NCBI RefSeq assembly: GCF_004522215.1
Contig: NZ_SDLR01000009.1
Location: forward strand, 279-64,278
Length of the DNA stretch: 64,000 nucleotides
Direction of reading: 5' to 3'
Origin: Ammoniphilus sp. YIM 78166
GTDB taxonomy: Bacteria > Bacillota > Bacilli > Aneurinibacillales > RAOX-1
In this document: positions 51,460-58,625 of the stretch, piece by piece
Position numbering within the stretch: position 1 is the first letter of the stretch
Layout: every line of letters begins with the position of its first letter
The notes under the pieces: generated by a model
Seen by the model: only the letters and a program-made list of their open reading frames with translations
Told to the model about the DNA's origin: nothing
Databases searched by the model: none
Made by a program: the position numbers and the translations under genes

Positions 51460-52434
51460 TTAAAGATTTAAAACCAGCTCTTTTCTAGATTCTTTTGCCC
51501 TGGAGCAACAAGTTAAAATCACGTTCTTCGTCTGTCTTTCTTCCTCTCTATAGAAGTGATCCCGGTGATCTACTTCTCCTTCCACGACCTGTACTTCGCA
51601 GCTTCCGCATCCGCCTACTTTACAAGAATAGGGAGCTTCTATTCCTTCTTTTAATAGCGCTTCCAATAGCGTTTCTTGTTCAGAAACCGCAACCGTTTTA
51701 CCGCTGTTCGCTAATTTTACAACAAAAGGATCTTTTGGACCTTCATCAGCCACAGCAAATAATTCAAAATGAATGGAATGGCTTGGATAACCGTAGGCTT
51801 CCGCTGCTTCCCTAAACTCTTTCACCATGGAAACCGGTCCACAGAAATAGACATGGGAGCCAATCCGATGTTCCTCCATGGTTACTGGAGTCATTTTCTT
51901 AGGCGTTTCTGCTCTGGAAAAATAGAAATGACATTTTCCAGGATATTTTGCATTCAATTCATCATAAAAAGCACATTCTTCTTTCGTTCTTGCCGCATAG
52001 TGCAATTCAAAGGATCTTCCTTGATCTGTTAAATCTTCCATCATGGTCATAAAGGGAGTGATTCCGATTCCAGCTGCATAAAACACATGATGCTTAGCGG
52101 CTTTGAAAGCTAGAGGGAAGTGGTTTTTAGGCCAACTGATTTCTAAACGATCCCCCACTTTGATCTCCTCATGCCAATAAACCGATCCTCCTCTGGAGTG
52201 GTCATCTTTTCGTATGGCAATCGCATAGTGAGTCCGGTCCGTAGGGTGACTCACCAGGGAATAATTTCGTTCGATCATCTCGTCGCCCTTTTTCACATAA
52301 GTGGCGATATGCGAACCACCCGTAAACGCAGGCAGTAACTCAAGATCAACCGGATACAAGTAGAACTGCTTGACAAATTTTGTTTTCTGTACGATTTTCC
52401 CTACATATACTTTAATTTTTCCGAATGATCTCAT
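51460..52434 (-). CDS. Ferredoxin-NADP reductase-type oxidoreductase (DmmB-like)
   Basis: A 324-residue electron-transfer protein: flavin domain with RNYSLVS, NAD(P) domain with FYAAGIGITPFMTM and YFCGPVSMV, and a C-terminal plant-type 2Fe-2S domain with CKVGGCGSC and a later LTCC. This is the layout of VanB-type and dimethylamine monooxygenase reductases. It would pass electrons from NAD(P)H to the heme enzyme encoded upstream (53009). It is co-transcribed with it. Confidence 0.9.
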   Translation of the reverse strand: MRSFGKIKVYVGKIVQKTKFVKQFYLYPVDLELLPAFTGGSHIATYVKKGDEMIERNYSLVSHPTDRTHYAIAIRKDDHSRGGSVYWHEEIKVGDRLEISWPKNHFPLAFKAAKHHVFYAAGIGITPFMTMMEDLTDQGRSFELHYAARTKEECAFYDELNAKYPGKCHFYFSRAETPKKMTPVTMEEHRIGSHVYFCGPVSMVKEFREAAEAYGYPSHSIHFELFAVADEGPKDPFVVKLANSGKTVAVSEQETLLEALLKEGIEAPYSCKVGGCGSCEVQVVEGEVDHRDHFYREEERQTKNVILTCCSRAKESRKELVLNL

Positions 52435-52464
52435 AAAATCACTCCTATCATTTTGCCGTATTCG

Positions 52465-52983
52465 TTAGTTTGATGGGACAAAAGCTGGATTGTAAGGATA
52501 GCCAATGTATCCTTTTCGCTCCCTCGAGAAGAAGGGACCAATTTCTAAGCTGATTTGGCAATGATAACAGATGGTATCTGTTTCTTCTGCCTCTACTTCT
52601 TGTAGATGATAGCATTTCATGCAATAAACATAACGTTTCTTCTCGCCAGAAATGAGGGTTTGCATTTCATCTTCTGAAAACCCAGCCTCAATGGCCTCTG
52701 TGAAAATCGTGACAGCCTCATCCCATGGAGCTAAAATATAGAGCTGGGTTCCCATCTTTTGACGATCTAAGACCTCGCCTATATTCTTTAAGGGGAATTC
52801 ATCATGGATTTCGATGAGTTCGTATTCTTGTTGACCCTTTATTTCTTTTAGTAGTTGTTGAATGAGGTCTGCTTCTTTGGGTAAAGTGGACACGATTAAT
52901 AATTTTCTTCGTTCCTGTTTTACTGTGAATTTCTCTACCATGCTGGCCGATTTATCGAATAATACCGGGCTGTTGTATACCAT
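52465..52983 (-). CDS. dmmA: Dimethylamine monooxygenase subunit DmmA-like
   Basis: A 172-residue protein. The N-terminal domain is shared with the protein at 46354; the C-terminal part holds CMKC and CYHC, a probable zinc-ribbon or rubredoxin-like site. It resembles DmmA, a subunit of the dimethylamine monooxygenase complex. It lies between the heme demethylase and reductase genes, as in known dmm operons. Confidence 0.82.
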   Translation of the reverse strand: MVYNSPVLFDKSASMVEKFTVKQERRKLLIVSTLPKEADLIQQLLKEIKGQQEYELIEIHDEFPLKNIGEVLDRQKMGTQLYILAPWDEAVTIFTEAIEAGFSEDEMQTLISGEKKRYVYCMKCYHLQEVEAEETDTICYHCQISLEIGPFFSRERKGYIGYPYNPAFVPSN

Positions 52984-53008
52984 TTTCTATCCCTCCAATC
53001 TGACGACC

Positions 53009-53995
53009 CTATTTCGCTTGTAAGCTTACTTTTTCAACTAAGTTTTTCAAGTATTCTACTGTAGGCTCAATAAAGGGGGTGAAACCTTTATAATCCGCCA
53101 TGGGCTTAGGAATATCACTTAGAATCGAATAGGTTTGGTTCAACCATTCCGGTCTTTGGGCCAAATCTTTCATGGCCAGAAATTGCGTATTTAAGACGAA
53201 TAAAATGGCATTACTTCTTGGCATACGATAGAAAAATTGTTCCTCTACACGTAGCCTTACGAGTTCACCCGCATTTTCAGCATGAACTAAATGGCGGGTC
53301 GGTCCCCACGTATCATGTGTCTCGTAGTTCACATCCCAACGGTTTGCCATCAAGTTCCAGTTAATCCTCGTCCAAGGCTCCCCTGGTAAAACATTCGTTA
53401 ATAAGAATTGACGAACTCTTTCTGCTAGAGGTACACCTGTGCGTGATACAAAGGGAACAGGTCCGTGAATCTCGTCAAAGGTCATCCCTTTATTCCAATG
53501 GGGTGAGAATAAAGCGGCATAAGATTCTTGTGCGACTTCCAAATAGAGATTGTCATCTCGATTAACCATTAATACAAAGTCGGTAGCGAAATGACGGCCA
53601 ATTAAATCAAGCGGCTCGAGTTCGATGCTTGATGCATCACCAAAGATGAAGGATTCCTGTTCATTTAAGATGAAGTTATGAAAAGTCCAATGATTCCCGT
53701 TTTTTTCTAACTTGAAGTGCTCGGGATGGGCTTCAACCGCCATCGTCATCAGCATTTCTGCTACTTCCCATTGCATTTCCATGGTATGGGGATAGGATTG
53801 AAATCTTACGTTAGGTTGTTCAATCAACAGTTCTCTTTTTCTTTTTATTTGTTTTGCATATTCTGGTGTGACTCGAACACAATTCATTCGGTCTTTATCC
53901 AGCTTTCTTAAATCATTTGAATACCGATAGTTGGAACCTTCTTTAATGTTATGAAAAGGATACGGGAATAGATCTAGATTAGTAGATTCAAACAT
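53009..53995 (-). CDS. Heme-dependent oxidative N-demethylase (DUF3445)
   Basis: A 328-residue protein of the DUF3445 family, whose members are heme-dependent oxidative N-demethylases and components of dimethylamine monooxygenase. Typical segments are SPHWNKGMTFDEIHGPVPF, RINWNLM and LRVEEQFFYRMPRSNAILFVLNT split at the middle. The ATG at 53995 follows AAAGGAGG; the longer frame start at 54118 lies upstream of the promoter. It is the first gene of the operon, which continues with dmmA, reductase, aldehyde dehydrogenase, permease, hemA and a second dmmA-like gene. Substrate (dimethylamine or another N-methyl amine) is not proven. Confidence 0.87.
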   Translation of the reverse strand: MFESTNLDLFPYPFHNIKEGSNYRYSNDLRKLDKDRMNCVRVTPEYAKQIKRKRELLIEQPNVRFQSYPHTMEMQWEVAEMLMTMAVEAHPEHFKLEKNGNHWTFHNFILNEQESFIFGDASSIELEPLDLIGRHFATDFVLMVNRDDNLYLEVAQESYAALFSPHWNKGMTFDEIHGPVPFVSRTGVPLAERVRQFLLTNVLPGEPWTRINWNLMANRWDVNYETHDTWGPTRHLVHAENAGELVRLRVEEQFFYRMPRSNAILFVLNTQFLAMKDLAQRPEWLNQTYSILSDIPKPMADYKGFTPFIEPTVEYLKNLVEKVSLQAK

Positions 53996-54090
53996 ATGAA
54001 TTCCTCCTTTGATTTTAAAAAAGTTTGAAAAGAATAATAGAATCTCCAATAAATAATATTTTGAAATTTTATTATTGTACTTTCTATATT

Positions 54091-54107
54091 TGCAATAACT
54101 GTGCCAA
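54091..54107 (-). promoter_or_regulatory. Sigma-54 promoter for the demethylase operon
   Basis: On the minus strand TTGGCACAGTTATTGCA, a near-perfect -24/-12 element, 96 bp upstream of the start codon. Confidence 0.9.
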
Positions 54108-54155
54108 CTTAAAAACATGGGCTTTCTGCCGTTTTCACGTATAAATTCTAAAAAA

Positions 54156-54194
54156 GAAATTTCATTTTTGAAATTTCAATTCATTCTTGAAATT
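54156..54194. promoter_or_regulatory. Activator sites upstream of the demethylase operon
   Basis: GAAATTTCATTTTTGAAATTTC (54156-54175 core) and AATTCATTCTTGAAATT (54178-54194) are two copies of a TTCA-N4-TGAA inverted repeat. The same TTCATTTTTGAA is present at 55851-55861 near the second glutamate dehydrogenase. The motif differs from the TATGCA-type sites, so another activator is expected. Confidence 0.7.
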
Positions 54195-54212
54195 CTTAGC
54201 GGCTAGAAGGTC

Positions 54213-54258
54213 AAAAAAAAGGTCCATTTTTCCAATACATGATTGGATAAAATGAACC
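54213..54258 (-). terminator. Terminator after glutamate dehydrogenase copy 2
   Basis: GGTCCATTTTTCCAAT and ATTGGATAAAATGAACC form an imperfect stem beside a run of eight A (T on the minus strand). Confidence 0.85.
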
Positions 54259-54265
54259 CTTTTCT

Positions 54266-55546
54266 CTATACCCACCCTCTCCATCGAACGGCCTCAGCCA
54301 TCCGTCTGAGTCCTACCATATAGGCCGATAACCTCATATCTACGCCCCGTTGGAGAGACGTCTGATAGATCTGGTGAAACGATTGAACCAATATCCTTTC
54401 AAGTTTCTCATTTACTTCATCTTCCGCCCAGTAATATCCCTGATTGTTTTGTACCCATTCAAAATAAGACACCACGACTCCCCCGGCGCTTGCCAATACA
54501 TCGGGGACAATGAGAATTCCTCTTTGCGTCAGGATTTCTGTTGCTTTCATCGTGGTAGGCCCGTTGGCGGCCTCCACTACAATTTTAGCTTGGATTTGAG
54601 GTGCATTCTCCTCGGTAATCTGATTTTCAATGGCTGCCGGCACTAAAATATCACAAGGTTGAACCAATAGTTCCTGATTGGTGATGCGGTTCGGAAAGAG
54701 GGTCGTCACCGTGCCAAAAGAGTCCCGCTTATCTAACAAGCTATCGATGTCCAACCCTTCCGGATCATACAAGGCCCCGTAAGCATCGGATATCCCCACT
54801 ACCTTTGCCCCGGCATCATGAAGGAACTTAGCCAGAAAACTGCCGGCATTGCCGAATCCTTGCACAATGACCTTGGCTCCTTCAACGGCAATTCCCACGA
54901 CCTTGGCTGCTTCTCGCATGACAATAGTGACTCCTTTGGCCGTCGAGGACTCCCGGCCAACAGACCCTCCCAGAACTAACGGTTTGCCCGTAATGAAGCC
55001 GGGGGAGTCAAATTCCCGTATATGACTGTATTCATCCATCATCCACGCCATAATTTGGGAGTTGGTGAATACATCAGGTGCCGGAATATCCTTAGTCGGT
55101 CCTACAATTTGACTAATCGCACGTACATACCCGCGACTCAAACGTTCTAATTCAGCAAAGGACATCGTGCGGGGATCACACTGGATCCCTCCTTTTCCAC
55201 CCCCATAAGGCAAACCTGTAATCCCACACTTTAAACTCATCCAAATGGATAAGGATTTCACTTCCTCTTCCGTGACATCCGGATGAAATCGAATCCCCCC
55301 TTTTGTCGGGCCGACCGAATCATTGTGCTGGGCTCGATACCCTGTAAAGACACGAACCGATCCATCGTCCATCCGAACAGGAATGCGAACCGTTAATACA
55401 CGAAGAGGCTCTTTTAGCAATTCATACGTTGCTTCATTATAGTTCAGCTTCTCAAGGGCTTGTTGAATAATATGCTGAGTGGATTGGAACAAGGAAGGGG
55501 CTTGTTTGGCTTCCTTGTTTTCTTTCGATATCGTGAGTGAGCTCAT
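54266..55546 (-). CDS. Glutamate dehydrogenase, copy 2
   Basis: A 426-residue paralogue of the enzyme at 9946, nearly identical in the core (LPYGGGKGGIQCDPR, VQGFGNAGSFLAKFL) and with an ATG start here. It follows the small zinc-ribbon gene directly (three bases after its stop). It lies behind a sigma-54 promoter and a TTCATTTTTGAA site shared with the demethylase operon, so it probably handles glutamate/ammonia arising in that pathway. Confidence 0.93.
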   Translation of the reverse strand: MSSLTISKENKEAKQAPSLFQSTQHIIQQALEKLNYNEATYELLKEPLRVLTVRIPVRMDDGSVRVFTGYRAQHNDSVGPTKGGIRFHPDVTEEEVKSLSIWMSLKCGITGLPYGGGKGGIQCDPRTMSFAELERLSRGYVRAISQIVGPTKDIPAPDVFTNSQIMAWMMDEYSHIREFDSPGFITGKPLVLGGSVGRESSTAKGVTIVMREAAKVVGIAVEGAKVIVQGFGNAGSFLAKFLHDAGAKVVGISDAYGALYDPEGLDIDSLLDKRDSFGTVTTLFPNRITNQELLVQPCDILVPAAIENQITEENAPQIQAKIVVEAANGPTTMKATEILTQRGILIVPDVLASAGGVVVSYFEWVQNNQGYYWAEDEVNEKLERILVQSFHQIYQTSLQRGVDMRLSAYMVGLRRMAEAVRWRGWV

Positions 55547-55547
55547 T

Positions 55548-55685
55548 TTATGCTTCCTCCTCTACGTCATCGTCTCCGTAAGTTTCCAGTACCCTTTCCC
55601 GACAGTCCAGACACTCTGAACGATTTCGTTCCCATGGCGCTAACTCCACATTACATCCAATACAACTATCTAATACCTCGATCAT
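55548..55685 (-). CDS. Small zinc-ribbon protein, copy 2 (45 aa)
   Basis: A 45-residue protein with two CxxC pairs (CIGC and CLDC) and the conserved core VELAPWERNRSEC, ending in acidic residues. It is a paralogue of the 63-residue protein at 12027. The ATG at 55685 has GGGGGAAAAAGGA upstream. Its stop lies one base from the glutamate dehydrogenase start, so translation is probably coupled. Confidence 0.7.
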   Translation of the reverse strand: MIEVLDSCIGCNVELAPWERNRSECLDCRERVLETYGDDDVEEEA

Positions 55686-55738
55686 TCCTTTTTCCCCCTT
55701 TGACATTTTACATTTCATTTCTCTTAAGCTATTACTAG

Positions 55739-55755
55739 TGCAAGTACCGTGCCAA
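55739..55755 (-). promoter_or_regulatory. Sigma-54 promoter for zinc ribbon-gdh copy 2
   Basis: On the minus strand TTGGCACGGTACTTGCA, an almost perfect -24/-12 element, 54 bp before the zinc-ribbon start. Confidence 0.9.
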
Positions 55756-55848
55756 CTAGAGCAGGAGCAACATTCACGGCCATATCGTATCTTTTCTCAT
55801 ATTTTAAGCCTCAAACTCTATCCGATCCATTCACCAACGCATACCCAC

Positions 55849-55863
55849 ATTCATTTTTGAATT
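55849..55863. promoter_or_regulatory. Activator site upstream of gdh copy 2
   Basis: ATTCATTTTTGAATT, a palindrome sharing TTCATTTTTGAA with the sites at 54156-54194; about 94 bp upstream of the -24 element. Confidence 0.65.
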
Positions 55864-55889
55864 ATTTTCGCTTTCCTAATGGGCATTAA

Positions 55890-55938
55890 AAAAAACCATC
55901 GTATGCAAGAGTTGATCCCTTACATTGATGGCTTTTTT
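55890..55938 (-). terminator. Hairpin downstream of the FAH-family gene
   Basis: ACCATC/GATGGC with a long loop and T-rich tail on each side. Confidence 0.55.
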
Positions 55939-55959
55939 ATGCTCAACTCTAGTCTTCTT

Positions 55960-56763
55960 TTATTCTACAAAGTTACAAAGCTTACCGATCTGCTCCACTT
56001 CAACCTCTACCAGATCTCCCGATTTCATCGGGCAACTTCCGGAAGGTGAACCTGTAGCCAACACATCCCCGGGTTCTAGGGTCATAACCTGGGAAATCCA
56101 ACTGATAAGGAAAGGGATAGAAAGGGACATCTGATTCGTATTCCCATCTTGTACGACTTTCCCGTTTAACATGGTCACGATTCGTAGATTCGTTGGATCG
56201 ATACCGGTCACAATGCACGGCCCTAATGGTCCAAACGTATCAAAGCCTTTCCCGCGTGTAAACTGAGGATCCGTTCTGGTAAGGTCTCTTGCCGTCACAT
56301 CATTAAAGATCGTGCAGCCAAAAACATAATCCAGTGCATCCTCTTCTTTTATATTTCTTCCGCGTTTCCCTATCACAAGGGCCACTTCACCCTCCATTTC
56401 CACTTGATGGGTTAAGTCACTTGGGGGAAGCAAAACTTTTCCTTGATCCGGAATGAGAGAAGAGGTAGGTTTCAAGAACAAAAAAGGTTCTTTCAGATCG
56501 GCCTGGCCTCCCGTTTCTTTTGCATGTTCCGCATAGGTCCAGCCAAAGTTGACCACTTTAGAAGGTTTCACAGGCTCCAATATTTTCACTTCACTCCATT
56601 TTACCTTCACCCCGTCGTACTTTATCTCTTCGTTAACGAGGTCGGAAAAATCGCTCGACAACTGTAAAATGAGGTCATCCTCCACGATCCCGTAATAGAT
56701 CCTCCCCTGTTGGTTCTGATAGCGAACGATTTTTTGAGTTCTTGTTTTTGGCAGAACCTGCAT
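55960..56763 (-). CDS. Fumarylacetoacetate hydrolase-family protein
   Basis: A 267-residue FAH-family enzyme. Metal-binding acidic residues are in the HQVEMEGEVALVIG segment, and the region GFDTFGPLGPCIV with VMTLEPGDVLATGSPSG is typical. GAGGAGAG precedes the ATG at 56763. It follows the two dehydratase subunits. FAH-family members include oxaloacetate tautomerases and decarboxylases; after a tartrate-type dehydratase that makes oxaloacetate, such a role would fit. This is inference from context. Confidence 0.85.
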   Translation of the reverse strand: MQVLPKTRTQKIVRYQNQQGRIYYGIVEDDLILQLSSDFSDLVNEEIKYDGVKVKWSEVKILEPVKPSKVVNFGWTYAEHAKETGGQADLKEPFLFLKPTSSLIPDQGKVLLPPSDLTHQVEMEGEVALVIGKRGRNIKEEDALDYVFGCTIFNDVTARDLTRTDPQFTRGKGFDTFGPLGPCIVTGIDPTNLRIVTMLNGKVVQDGNTNQMSLSIPFLISWISQVMTLEPGDVLATGSPSGSCPMKSGDLVEVEVEQIGKLCNFVE

Positions 56764-56800
56764 GCTATCCTCTCCTCTTTCAGCCTTTATTAAAAGCAAG

Positions 56801-56829
56801 AAAGGTTCAGCATCCCGAACCTTTCTTTT
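56801..56829 (-). terminator. Terminator between the dehydratase and FAH genes
   Basis: AAAGGTTC/GAACCTTT stem flanked by T-rich sequence; may attenuate expression of the FAH gene. Confidence 0.8.
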
Positions 56830-56839
56830 GTAGAGCTCC

Positions 56840-57451
56840 TTACCTAATAAATCTGACCTGCTGGCTGATGAGCTCGTATTGCTCTTCCTTCTTTTTATTG
56901 AATTCTATCTTATTTTGCTCAAAGATGTTATTTCCCTCGGCATCGATCGATACAATGAGAGGACCGAATTCATTTACTTCACACACCCAAAGAGATTCAG
57001 GCATGCCAAGGTCCTTCCAGTGTACTTCTTTGATTCGTTCCACCTTCACTGCCGCATACACCGCATTTCCAGCGGGGAAGACGACATGCAGCGCTTTGTG
57101 GGTTTTGCAGCCTTCTTCGGTGTTTTTCCCCATTCCACCTTTTCCAACAATGACTTTGACTCCCGTTTCTTCAATGAATTCCTTTTCAAACTTTTCCATT
57201 CTCATACTGGTAGTGGGTCCAACTGAAACAATCTCGTAATTTTCATTTCCCAGGTCTCTTACGATAGGACCCGCATGGAAAATGGCTTTTCCCTGAAGAT
57301 CTACGGGTAAAGGCATTTTTTCTTCAATGAGTCTACGGTGAGCCACATCTCGGCACGTCACCAGTGTACCTGTAAGGTAAATGATGTCTCCGACTCGTAT
57401 ATCCTTCAAATCTTCATCTCTAATCGGTGTGGTTAATACTTTTTTGCTCAT
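56840..57451 (-). CDS. Fumarate/tartrate dehydratase, beta subunit
   Basis: A 203-residue C-terminal-half protein of class I fumarase/L-tartrate dehydratase. Family segments seen include LTGTLVTCRDVAHRRL and VSVGPTTSMRMEKFE and KVIVGKGGMGK. Its start overlaps the alpha gene by four bases (ATGA). With the alpha subunit it would dehydrate L-tartrate to oxaloacetate or fumarate/malate; the transporter and FAH-family neighbours favour a tartrate-like substrate. No evidence separates the two choices. Confidence 0.88.
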   Translation of the reverse strand: MSKKVLTTPIRDEDLKDIRVGDIIYLTGTLVTCRDVAHRRLIEEKMPLPVDLQGKAIFHAGPIVRDLGNENYEIVSVGPTTSMRMEKFEKEFIEETGVKVIVGKGGMGKNTEEGCKTHKALHVVFPAGNAVYAAVKVERIKEVHWKDLGMPESLWVCEVNEFGPLIVSIDAEGNNIFEQNKIEFNKKKEEQYELISQQVRFIR

Positions 57452-58350
57452 AGTGTTACCCCCTCATGAGTATTGATTTCATAATTTAGATTTCGATCAA
57501 ACGTAATCTTTCCTCTTCTATGGGACCAGCAGCCGGTGTTTATCGCCACCCCAATCGTAGAAGGATGTCGGGCTGTATTGACCACATTGACACCCATGAC
57601 GGATTTCGATCCTTTAAGACCCTGTGGTCCAAGGCCAATCGCGTTAATGCCATCCTCGAGTAGTCGTTCCATCTTGGCCGCATTTTCATTTTCATTCTGG
57701 CTTCCAACCGGTCTCATCAAAGCAAGCTTGGAGTTTAACGCTGCCGTTTCCACCGAAGTACCGATACCTACACCGACCAGAAGGGGAGGACAAGCATTAA
57801 GTCCGTAACTTGTCATACGGTCAAGAACAAACTTTACTACCCCTTCGTAGCCTTCACCTGGCATCAGAACGGTCGCCGTCCCCGGAAGCGTACAGCCGCC
57901 GCCGGCCATATACGTATAGATTTCCACTTTGTCGCTGTCTTCTTCAATTTCCCAGAAGATACTAGGCGAACCGTTCCCGATATTTTTCCCGGTATTGTAT
58001 TCATCGAAAGTCTCTACCGAATTATGGCGCAACGGGGTTTCCTGGGTGGATTTATAGACACTATTTTTTAGAATGTTATCCAATTGGCCAATCAAGGGGA
58101 AGTTCTGCCCGCATTTGACAAAGAACTGCAGAACGCCTGTATCCTGACAAGAAGGTCTTTTTAACTCATAAGCCAGCTTCTGGTTTTCAAACATGGTTTG
58201 GTAGATGATTTTTGCCAGAGGGTTATCTTCTCCTTCACTCAACTCTTTCAGTTTATTTTCTACATCGTCAGGAAGCTTGTAGCTGACAAGGGAGATAAAC
58301 TTGGACATGAGGGCAGTCATATTTTCTACTTGCTGTACTTTGTTGTTCAT
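57448..58350 (-). CDS. Fumarate/tartrate dehydratase, alpha subunit
   Basis: A 300-residue alpha subunit carrying the 4Fe-4S cysteines of class I fumarase-type hydro-lyases, with Cys in RPSCQDTGVLQFF, in GGGCTLPGTA and near NTGCWSHRRGK. The ATG at 58350 follows AAAAAGGAG; the frame starts earlier at 58410 without a ribosome binding site. It overlaps the beta gene. The upstream region (58378-58440) resembles that of the DASS transporter, so the same AraC regulator is expected to act on both. Confidence 0.9.
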   Translation of the reverse strand: MNNKVQQVENMTALMSKFISLVSYKLPDDVENKLKELSEGEDNPLAKIIYQTMFENQKLAYELKRPSCQDTGVLQFFVKCGQNFPLIGQLDNILKNSVYKSTQETPLRHNSVETFDEYNTGKNIGNGSPSIFWEIEEDSDKVEIYTYMAGGGCTLPGTATVLMPGEGYEGVVKFVLDRMTSYGLNACPPLLVGVGIGTSVETAALNSKLALMRPVGSQNENENAAKMERLLEDGINAIGLGPQGLKGSKSVMGVNVVNTARHPSTIGVAINTGCWSHRRGKITFDRNLNYEINTHEGVTL

Positions 58351-58377
58351 AGTAACGCTCCTTTTTTTGAGTGTAAA

Positions 58378-58440
58378 AGACGTCTTATTACCCATATAAT
58401 AGATGGCCATAATCGCTTTCGCTATCCGATTCTTTCAGTA
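58378..58440. promoter_or_regulatory. Shared upstream region, dehydratase operon copy
   Basis: AGACGTCTTATTACCCATA, then ATCGCTTTCGCTATCCGATT CTTTCAGT in two blocks. The same arrangement is at 59928-59990 before the transporter gene. The CGCTATCCGATTCTTT block is the candidate AraC-type operator. Confidence 0.65.
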
Positions 58441-58497
58441 CTTTTTACGAGTCTTCCATGTTTCGACTCTTCGATAATCCCTTTGTAACACGACCGA

Positions 58498-58620
58498 TAT
58501 AAAAAAACACGGGATTGGTGAAACCGCTTCGAAAGGGTTCATTACGCCTATCTAAGCTAAGTGATCGTTGTAGTGACACTCAATGTATAAAAAATTGCCT
58601 TAGTAGATATTTTAGAATAA
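58498..58620. repeat. Duplicated spacer, copy 1
   Basis: Includes TAAAAAAAC, TGAAACCGCTT, TCTAAGCTA and TTAGTAGATATTTTAGAA, all repeated in order in the spacer 60052-60171. It follows the DASS gene on the minus strand. Confidence 0.65.
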
Positions 58621-58625
58621 TTTTT

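Noticed and set aside
53996..54118. Longer demethylase start at 54118
   Set aside because: It would place the start upstream of the sigma-54 promoter at 54091-54107; the ATG at 53995 has AAAGGAGG.
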